Origin: CAJGDV01 sp036667875
GTDB lineage: Bacteria > Bacillota_I > Bacilli_A > RF39 > UBA660
Direction: 5' to 3'
Assembly (NCBI GenBank): GCA_036667875.1
Contig: JAVWTD010000012.1
Location: forward strand, 1-29,470
DNA length: 29,470 nucleotides
A program made the translations under genes and the position numbers. Numbering within the stretch: the first letter of the stretch is position 1; each line of letters opens with the position of its first letter. The notes beneath the pieces were generated by a model. The model was not told where the DNA came from, did no database searches, and saw only the letters and a program-made list of their open reading frames with translations. This document shows, in pieces, positions 23,876-29,470 of the stretch.

Positions 23876-23976
23876 GAATTCAGTAAGATGGATGGCAGTA
23901 TTCTATTTATTATTATGCTGATATATAATATTTAGTCTAGTCTATCCTACAAATCTATTTAGAAAGGAGAAATTTT

Positions 23977-24399
23977 ATGCGAAAATCAAAGAAATTTTTA
24001 GTTATTTCCACATTTGTATTTTTCTTAACTGTTGGAATTATTTCAGTAAGTGCAGCGGCATTGCCATATTTTTCACAAAAACTTAGAGCTTATTCTGGGT
24101 GGTCAGAAATGGCAGAATATACAAAAACAAATACATCTAATGAAGGATATGTACGTGTTACAAATATGAATGGAACAAGTTCTCTAGGATTTAGAGCAAG
24201 AGGTAAATGGTATGATGGAAGCAAATGGAATTGGACAAATTATGGACCAACAACTAATGTAACTACTGAAGCAATACGATATACTGTTTATTATATGCAA
24301 TCTTTATCCTCAACTATGCCTGTATATCTTAGTGTTCGTAATAATACTTCAAATTCATCTACGCCTACAGTATCAGGATATTGGCAATATGATAACTGA
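23977..24399 (+). CDS. Secreted DUF2712-like small protein
   Basis: The 140-residue protein has a Sec signal peptide (basic MRKSKK, hydrophobic core to about 24, VSA-A cut region) and a mature part of about 113 residues rich in Thr, Asn, Ser, Tyr and Trp, with no Cys, suggesting a beta-sandwich. The C-terminus VYLSVRNNTSNSSTPTVSGYW closely recalls the end of DUF2712 proteins, which are small secreted proteins often encoded beside ABC transporters. The ribosome binding site is AAAGGAG. An efficient hairpin follows the gene, as is common where a secreted peptide is needed in larger amounts than its transporter. It could be an antimicrobial protein or an envelope-stress reporter; the function is not established. 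Confidence 0.65.
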   Translation: MRKSKKFLVISTFVFFLTVGIISVSAAALPYFSQKLRAYSGWSEMAEYTKTNTSNEGYVRVTNMNGTSSLGFRARGKWYDGSKWNWTNYGPTTNVTTEAIRYTVYYMQSLSSTMPVYLSVRNNTSNSSTPTVSGYWQYDN

Positions 24400-24419
24400 A
24401 ATTTACTAATAGTTTGATA

Positions 24420-24453
24420 AAGGTCTTTCAGCAAAGACCTTATTCATTTTTTT
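24420..24453 (+). terminator. Partial terminator between the secreted-protein gene and the ABC genes
   Basis: AAGGTCTTT (24420-24428) pairs with AAAGACCTT (24433-24441) around CAGC; seven T residues follow after a 5-base gap (24447-24453). The next gene's start is 18 bases on, with no separate promoter visible, so it should act as an attenuator that sets a high ratio of secreted protein to transporter. Confidence 0.75.
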
Positions 24454-24470
24454 AGAGAAAGGATTGGATT

Positions 24471-25283
24471 GTGAAAGAACTAAAATATAATATTAAATAT
24501 CTATTCAACAAAAAAGAATTATATTTAGCAATAATTATTGTTTTTATAATTAACTTAGTTCATGTTTTCTTATGTGTTAATGAATCATTAAGATTAAATC
24601 AATTTTATGAAGAATTTTGTACTGGAGAATACCAGTTTATCTTATATAATATTAATGTTAGTTTACAAACACTACTTATAATAATTATTCCTATTGTTTG
24701 TAATATGATTTTATCTGATTCTGATGTTTTAGAAAACAGAAATAAAATCACAAATTTACTTATCACTAGAATTGATTTTAAAAAAAATATTATAGTAAGA
24801 TTTGTTTTGTGCTTTTTAGTGACAACGTTTATTTGTTTTTTTGGATTTTTATTCAATTATATTATTTTGAGATTTATTTATGGAACTGGAAATAATGTTA
24901 CATTAACTCAAGGAGTTGCTTTTTCCTTAAATTCAATGAATGGTTTCTTTTTGGATAACGTTAGGCTACTTAATCCTGTTTTATTTGTTGTTTTAATAAA
25001 TGTAAGCACTTCAATAATTTACGGATTACTTTCTGCTTTTTCTTATTCAATTTCACTTTTTATAAAAAATAAATTGATTATTTATTTTATTCCAATTATT
25101 TTTTTAGTAATACTTGATATGCTATTTAGTCGTATTGGTCTAGGTACTTTTTCAATGATTAATTTACTTCAACCATTTAATAAATTTACTATTATACATT
25201 ATTTTACGTGTATAATTATTCTTATCATAATAAGTTTGTTTTTGATAGGATACAAATTTTTCAAAAAGGATGTATTAATATGA
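24471..25283 (+). CDS. ABC-2-like permease (first of three membrane subunits)
   Basis: The 270-residue protein is mostly membrane, with about six hydrophobic segments (18-36, 60-80, 110-135, 165-190, 200-220, 240-262) and a cytosolic start MKELKYNIKYLFNKKELY. The layout is that of ABC-2-type or lantibiotic-immunity-like permeases that lack their own ATPase. The start is GTG, preceded by AAAGGA. The stop overlaps the next start as ATGA (25280-25283). The partner ATPase is encoded at 26633. The substrate is unknown; the upstream secreted protein is the obvious candidate. Confidence 0.7.
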   Translation: MKELKYNIKYLFNKKELYLAIIIVFIINLVHVFLCVNESLRLNQFYEEFCTGEYQFILYNINVSLQTLLIIIIPIVCNMILSDSDVLENRNKITNLLITRIDFKKNIIVRFVLCFLVTTFICFFGFLFNYIILRFIYGTGNNVTLTQGVAFSLNSMNGFFLDNVRLLNPVLFVVLINVSTSIIYGLLSAFSYSISLFIKNKLIIYFIPIIFLVILDMLFSRIGLGTFSMINLLQPFNKFTIIHYFTCIIILIIISLFLIGYKFFKKDVLI

Positions 25284-25963
25284 AATATATTCTCAAATCG
25301 CCTATATTTTTTATTGTTTTTATATTTCCAATAATTTTTGGAGTATTTATAGGATACAACGTTAGAACTGATTTTTATGAATCTTATCGTGCAATATTTA
25401 TGTTGCCAATTATAAGATATTCATTAATAGTAATGATTTTAACTGTATATTTTACAATAGACAATTTGCTTAGTAACTCGATATTTGTATTGAGAAATAA
25501 AAATTTGTTCAATTCATTATTTTATGTTTTTAAAATAGAACTATTATTATTTCTAATGGTTTTTATCTTAATAAATATTCCTATTATACTATTTAATATA
25601 ATGAATTTTGAAAAAATCATAACAGTTGTATTTAAAATGATTTTTAATGGAGTTCTTATCTCTATTATTATCGTTAATATTGTAAAATTGTTAAATATAT
25701 TTTTTAAAAACAGATCTTTATCAATTGGTATTTTTTTGGGAATATGGAGTATTTTAGATTTTTTACTTGAACATTTTAATTGGTTTGGTAATAGTCAGTC
25801 CATTTGTGATTTTAGTTATATTTTTGTATTGCCATTCGTATATAATTGGTATTTTATTGATTTTATTTTAATTATGTTTTTTTTGTTTTCTACTTCCATA
25901 CAGTTTTTTTTAGGGATAAAGAATGATTGCTTTTTAGCGGAGGTTAATTATGAAGAAAGTTAA
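25280..25963 (+). CDS. ABC-2-like permease (second membrane subunit)
   Basis: The 227-residue protein begins MKYILKSPIFFIVFIFP and has about six hydrophobic segments. The start at 25280 is chosen because it forms an ATGA overlap with the preceding stop and has AAGGA upstream; a longer in-frame start 72 bases earlier lies deep inside the upstream gene without a ribosome binding site. It has no recognised motif beyond the membrane profile. Its stop overlaps the next gene by 14 bases, pointing to stoichiometric synthesis of the membrane subunits. Confidence 0.7.
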   Translation: MKYILKSPIFFIVFIFPIIFGVFIGYNVRTDFYESYRAIFMLPIIRYSLIVMILTVYFTIDNLLSNSIFVLRNKNLFNSLFYVFKIELLLFLMVFILINIPIILFNIMNFEKIITVVFKMIFNGVLISIIIVNIVKLLNIFFKNRSLSIGIFLGIWSILDFLLEHFNWFGNSQSICDFSYIFVLPFVYNWYFIDFILIMFFLFSTSIQFFLGIKNDCFLAEVNYEES

Positions 25964-26633
25964 TATTAGGAATTTCTTACTTTTTTTGGTAGTTATTCTT
26001 ATCATTTCAACTATGAAGATTTTTTTTATAAATTCATTTGATTATAATTCTTATTTTAGTTTTATAAACTATATTTTGATATATTGGAGTGATGCATATA
26101 TTCTTAACATAATATGGTTATTGCCAATTATACTTAATATAGTAATTGTTTCAAAAAAATATTTTTTTGAAATTCAACATTTTGATACGAGATATATAAA
26201 TAGAAAACGATTTATCAATTTATTACTAATTAAAATATGTTTATCATCTTTTTTTACAAATATTACAATTATATTGTTGCAGATTATTATCATTAGTTTT
26301 TTTTCAAACATAAGTATTAAAATAAGTATAGATGTTGTTTTATTAGTTTTATGTTACATTATAGAAAATTTCTATTTAAATATGATTATTTTACTATTAG
26401 CATTATATTTTAAAAACTTTATGTATTCGTTTATTATGAATTTATTTGTTATTATCCTAAGTTTAACTATAATGATTAATTTTTCGATTGATAAAATAAA
26501 TATTTGCTTTCCATTTATTAGTATGTATTATAATACTAAAATAAATTTTTTTACAATATTTTTGATACTATTATGTATATATATTATTAAGAAAATTTAT
26601 ATGAAATATGATGTTTTAGGAGGTGTAGATTAA
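25950..26633 (+). CDS. ABC-2-like permease (third membrane subunit)
   Basis: The 227-residue, very hydrophobic protein (Ile/Leu/Phe-rich) has about six membrane segments, starting MKKVNIRNFLLFLVVILII. GGAGG lies 7 bases before the ATG. It overlaps the preceding gene by 14 bases and the ATPase gene by one base (TAATG). Three consecutive permease-like genes for one ATPase is more than the usual one or two; one of them may be an immunity or accessory protein. Confidence 0.7.
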   Translation: MKKVNIRNFLLFLVVILIISTMKIFFINSFDYNSYFSFINYILIYWSDAYILNIIWLLPIILNIVIVSKKYFFEIQHFDTRYINRKRFINLLLIKICLSSFFTNITIILLQIIIISFFSNISIKISIDVVLLVLCYIIENFYLNMIILLLALYFKNFMYSFIMNLFVIILSLTIMINFSIDKINICFPFISMYYNTKINFFTIFLILLCIYIIKKIYMKYDVLGGVD

Positions 26634-27274
26634 TGATTCTTGAAATAAAAAATTATTCAAAAGTAATAAAGAAAAAACATATTTTAAATAATATTAATTT
26701 GTGTTTGACAAGCGGGAATGTATATGGCTTTTATGGAAGAAATGGTTCTGGTAAGACAATGTTATTTAGAGCTATTGTAACTTTAATATATCCAACTACG
26801 GGTGATATAATCATTGATAATAAATCATTAATAAATGATGATTATGATTTGAGTAAAATTGGCTTACTTATTGAAGAACCAGGCTTTTTTTCTCACTTAA
26901 ATGGATTTGAAAATTTATCTATGTTATATGAAATTAATCATAAAAAAAACGAAAAATTAATAAGAGAAACAATGAATATGGTGGGATTAAAAGATGATCA
27001 GCCTGAAAAATACCGTGAATATTCTTTGGGAATGAAACAAAAATTGAGAATTGCTCAAACTATAATGGAAAATCAAGAATTGATCATACTTGATGAACCT
27101 ACTAATGGTCTTGATGAAACTAGTGTAAAGAAATTATATTTTCTTATTAATGATTTAAAAAAGAAAAAGAAATTAGTTTTGATAGCGAGTCATAATAAAG
27201 ATGATTTAAAAAAATTATGCAATAAAATTTATCATATTGACAATGGTGAAATTATAGGTGAGATAAAATTATGA
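26633..27274 (+). CDS. ABC transporter ATP-binding protein
   Basis: This is the energising subunit for the three upstream permeases. The 213 residues carry Walker A GRNGSGKT (Lys41), a Q-loop-region variant (LLIEEPGFF, with Glu in place of the usual Gln), signature YSLGMKQKLRIAQ, Walker B LIILDEPTNGLD and switch His in ASHN. SLGMKQ and the short C-terminus are typical of ABC-2/LanF-like exporters rather than importers. It starts as TAATG at the stop of the third permease and overlaps the lipoprotein gene as ATGA. Confidence 0.93.
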   Translation: MILEIKNYSKVIKKKHILNNINLCLTSGNVYGFYGRNGSGKTMLFRAIVTLIYPTTGDIIIDNKSLINDDYDLSKIGLLIEEPGFFSHLNGFENLSMLYEINHKKNEKLIRETMNMVGLKDDQPEKYREYSLGMKQKLRIAQTIMENQELIILDEPTNGLDETSVKKLYFLINDLKKKKKLVLIASHNKDDLKKLCNKIYHIDNGEIIGEIKL

Positions 27275-27981
27275 AAATAAAGAAATATTTTATTATTGCA
27301 CTTTTATTAATTATTATTTTATCAGGCTGTGTTATTATTTATGCAAAGAAAAATTTTATAAATATTGATTATAAAGAATTTTCTAAGAATAGTGTATATA
27401 ATTATATTGGAAGCGTTAATAGCAAAAATAAAACTTTAGAATTGACTTATGATAAAGATTTAGGATTGAGTGAATTTTTTATTGATTCAAATGTTAAAAC
27501 AATAGATGATTTAAAAGAAATCTCAGATTATATATTAGTAGTTGAGAACAAAGAAAAACCAATTTTTAAGGGAAATGGGATTATTAATAAATGTAAAATT
27601 GTTAAGGTAATTAAGGGAAATTATTTGAAAGTTAATGATATTATTAATATTTATGATTTGGTTTATAGTTGGAATAGTGTTAGTTCTAATTATATAGGAG
27701 GAAATACACCGTTAAAAATTAATGATGTATATATAGCTTTTTTAAAAAAAACAAAAAATGCAAGTATTAATGATTCATTTGTTTATAATAATGTCAAATA
27801 TGGACGCGTTTCAATTTTGAATCAGAGAATTATTTTAACAGATTATGAATATGGGTCTATGACAATTGAAGAAATCTCAGATTATGATTATGTTTTTTCT
27901 CCAGATAGTACTGATGAAATCGATGAGTATATTACAATGGTAAAAGATATAAGAGATTTCGCTAAAAAAAATATGCAATAG
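27271..27981 (+). CDS. Lipoprotein of unknown function in the ABC operon
   Basis: The 236-residue protein has a lipobox LSGC (17-20) after a hydrophobic signal, so Cys20 should be lipidated and the protein displayed outside the membrane. The mature region is predicted beta-rich, with a segment CKIVKVIKGNYLKVNDIINIYDL resembling small beta domains in surface lipoproteins. ATGA overlap with the ATPase ties it to the transporter. It could bind or protect against the secreted protein, but no family was recognised. Confidence 0.7.
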   Translation: MKIKKYFIIALLLIIILSGCVIIYAKKNFINIDYKEFSKNSVYNYIGSVNSKNKTLELTYDKDLGLSEFFIDSNVKTIDDLKEISDYILVVENKEKPIFKGNGIINKCKIVKVIKGNYLKVNDIINIYDLVYSWNSVSSNYIGGNTPLKINDVYIAFLKKTKNASINDSFVYNNVKYGRVSILNQRIILTDYEYGSMTIEEISDYDYVFSPDSTDEIDEYITMVKDIRDFAKKNMQ

Positions 27982-28001
27982 TTTAAGGATGTGAAGAGAA
28001 T

Positions 28002-29423
28002 TTGGATGATAAAAGAAATAAATATTTTGAATGTTTTCAAATGAATATTTTGAATATAAAAAATAATAAACTTCATTATTTTTTTGTATTTTCTATAATT
28101 ATATTAACAATGTTTTCTGTAATTACGTTTGACTTTTTCAAAGGCTATAAAGATGAAACTTCTAGGCAGCATCTTGAATTTCTAGTTGACAATAATGAAG
28201 AATTTATTGACATAAAAAAATCTAATAATTATTTTGCAAATGAAATGACAAAAAATTATACAAAATTATTAAAAGATGATAATAAACAGATTAAAAATGT
28301 ACTTTCTAATATAAATATTAAAGGTCATAATATGTATGAAATAGGAACTTCTCATATTGAATCAAACGATATAATGATGTATCAAGAGAATTTGTTTGAA
28401 TATTTTAATGGAAAGCAAAATTTTTTTGATAATGATAAACCATATAATATATGGAGTGAGGGATTTTCAATTGTTGAATGGGAAAATGATGAATTTCCAA
28501 TAGAAATTACTGGAAGAATGCCAGTAAATAATAATGAAATAGTAATATCAAATTATATTGCAGATTTATTAATGCAAATTGGTCTGAATGTTTATGGAGA
28601 AGAAAAACTTTTTTATCCAAATAATTATGCTGAAATTGTCCGATTTGAAAATTCTTTTGATTTTGGTGAATTAACTAAAGTTAAAATTGTTGGAATTATA
28701 AATTATGATTTATCAGAATTTCAAAAAATTAAAAATATGACTTGGGACGAATATAAGAGAAATAGAGAAGAATTAAATAAAACATATGAAAAATTAACAT
28801 ATAAAGTTCAAGGAATCTATAAAAAAATATTTACTAGTAATAAATTTGTTGAAGAAATAAAGAGTGATTTAAAAGAAACAAAAGATTTGACTTGGTCGAA
28901 AGAACTTATTAAAACCGGTATTCTAGTTTTTCCAAATAAAATTTCAGATTATGAAAAGTTAATTGAAAAATTTGATTCAAATTCTTCAATCGTAGTATAC
29001 AGTTCATATAGCAATTTACTTGAAAACTCTAGTGATACAAATGTTTTATTACAAAATAAACAATTAACAATGAAAATAATTTTTTGTGTTATGATATTTT
29101 TAACAATTACTTCAATTATTTTAATGTCTAAGTATGATAGTAATTCTAATATTGCCAAAACGAATAGTAATAAATTAAATATGTGTTTTTCAATTTTATT
29201 TAGATTACTATTTATCATGATAATGTCTTTATTCTTATTATTTTTACTTATCTTTATTTTGACATTATTATTTAAAAATAATGTTATTCCAAATAATTTA
29301 ATTATGGATAGTATTTTAAATTTTAATTTTAAAAAATTTATTTTAATATTTAACTTTACTATTATTATGTTTTTTGTTTCATTTTTATTATCTGTAATAA
29401 AAAATATAGTTTTAAAAAAATAA
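28002..29423 (+). CDS. FtsX/MacB-like membrane protein with large extracellular domain
   Basis: The 473 residues have one N-terminal membrane segment (about 26-45), a long extracellular region (about 50-355; EITGRMPVNNNEIVISNYIADLL resembles the MacB periplasmic-core pattern), then three C-terminal membrane segments (about 358-378, 395-425, 447-468). That 1+3 layout is typical of FtsX/MacB-type permeases. The start TTG at 28002 is provisional: no ATG has a good ribosome binding site, and the next in-frame ATG is at 28041. No own ATPase follows within the window, so it may share the ATPase upstream or lack one. Comparison with bacteriocin-associated membrane proteins of the lactococcin 972 type would be informative. 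Confidence 0.65.
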   Translation: MDDKRNKYFECFQMNILNIKNNKLHYFFVFSIIILTMFSVITFDFFKGYKDETSRQHLEFLVDNNEEFIDIKKSNNYFANEMTKNYTKLLKDDNKQIKNVLSNINIKGHNMYEIGTSHIESNDIMMYQENLFEYFNGKQNFFDNDKPYNIWSEGFSIVEWENDEFPIEITGRMPVNNNEIVISNYIADLLMQIGLNVYGEEKLFYPNNYAEIVRFENSFDFGELTKVKIVGIINYDLSEFQKIKNMTWDEYKRNREELNKTYEKLTYKVQGIYKKIFTSNKFVEEIKSDLKETKDLTWSKELIKTGILVFPNKISDYEKLIEKFDSNSSIVVYSSYSNLLENSSDTNVLLQNKQLTMKIIFCVMIFLTITSIILMSKYDSNSNIAKTNSNKLNMCFSILFRLLFIMIMSLFLLFLLIFILTLLFKNNVIPNNLIMDSILNFNFKKFILIFNFTIIMFFVSFLLSVIKNIVLKK

Positions 29424-29442
29424 TTATTGTAGAATATGAAAA

Positions 29443-29470
29443 GAAAATGGAGCTTGCTTCTAAATCTACA
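29443..29470 (+). repeat. 28-base direct repeat, copy 2, at the window end
   Basis: Identical to 22443-22470 with an offset of exactly 7000 bases. Its left flank (AATATGAAAA) differs from copy 1, so the boundary of identity lies here; the right boundary is cut off by the window edge. In this copy no peptide frame enters from the left: an in-frame stop (29437-29439) lies just upstream. Confidence 0.95.

Noticed and set aside
29436..29470. Start of a new gene (MKRKWSLLLNL) at the window end
   Set aside because: No ribosome binding site, and the frame is made largely of the 28-base repeat; it cannot be judged without the sequence beyond the window.
1..29470. CRISPR arrays, tRNA or rRNA genes
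   Set aside because: No spaced short-repeat array, cloverleaf or rRNA signature was seen while reading both strands; a tRNA scan was not run.

Overview
The window is AT-rich Bacillota-type DNA using the standard bacterial code: TGA serves as a stop (for example at 3183-3185 and 14764-14766) and TGG encodes Trp. Gene content (L10-leader-controlled rplJL, a YbxB-like methyltransferase between rplL and rpoB, RNase HIII, RecD2, CvpA, MtaB) and the very low GC suggest a Bacilli-side lineage, perhaps near the Erysipelotrichia/Mollicutes/RF39-like groups. The Asn in the RpoB rifampicin pocket fits that placement but does not prove it.

Region 1 (1-10560) is the core transcription/translation cluster rplK-rplA-rplJ-rplL-rsmC-like-rpoB-rpoC. 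It has three good sigma-A-type promoters (60-88; 1440-1468, overlapping the end of rplA; 3182-3210, overlapping the stop of the methyltransferase), two candidate L1-binding leaders, a classic L10 leader with attenuator, and a strong terminator after rpoC.

Region 2 (10561-19480) is housekeeping and accessory chromosome: a CYTH-domain protein converging on an orphan amidoligase-like gene, rnhC, divergent cvpA, then rsmE - acidic membrane protein - mtaB, recD2 and a 53-residue small protein. Most units end in clear intrinsic terminators.

Region 3 (19481-22611) is a compact bacteriocin-type locus: a C39-peptidase ABC exporter whose ribosome binding site can be paired away, a miniature single-TM accessory protein, two double-glycine-leader peptides, and a third overlapping peptide without a leader. 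The third peptide shares a C-terminal G-x-x-x-G-x-x-I-R ... C pattern with the second. The genes overlap or nearly touch, so they should be co-translated.

Region 4 (22443-23770) is a transposon graveyard: a broken IS3-type transposase on the minus strand and a frameshifted, internally deleted IS66-like transposase on the plus strand.

Region 5 (23860-29423) is a second export or self-protection operon: a secreted DUF2712-like protein, a read-through terminator, three small multi-spanning permease-like proteins, an ABC ATPase, a lipoprotein and a MacB/FtsX-like protein. Its base use is T-rich and differs by eye from regions 2 and 3, as expected for an acquired segment. The last 28 bases of the window repeat exactly the sequence at 22443-22470, at the 3' end of the third bacteriocin-locus peptide gene. 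The 7-kb stretch holding the transposon remnants and region 5 is therefore bounded by direct repeats, or else the contig ends in a repeat.
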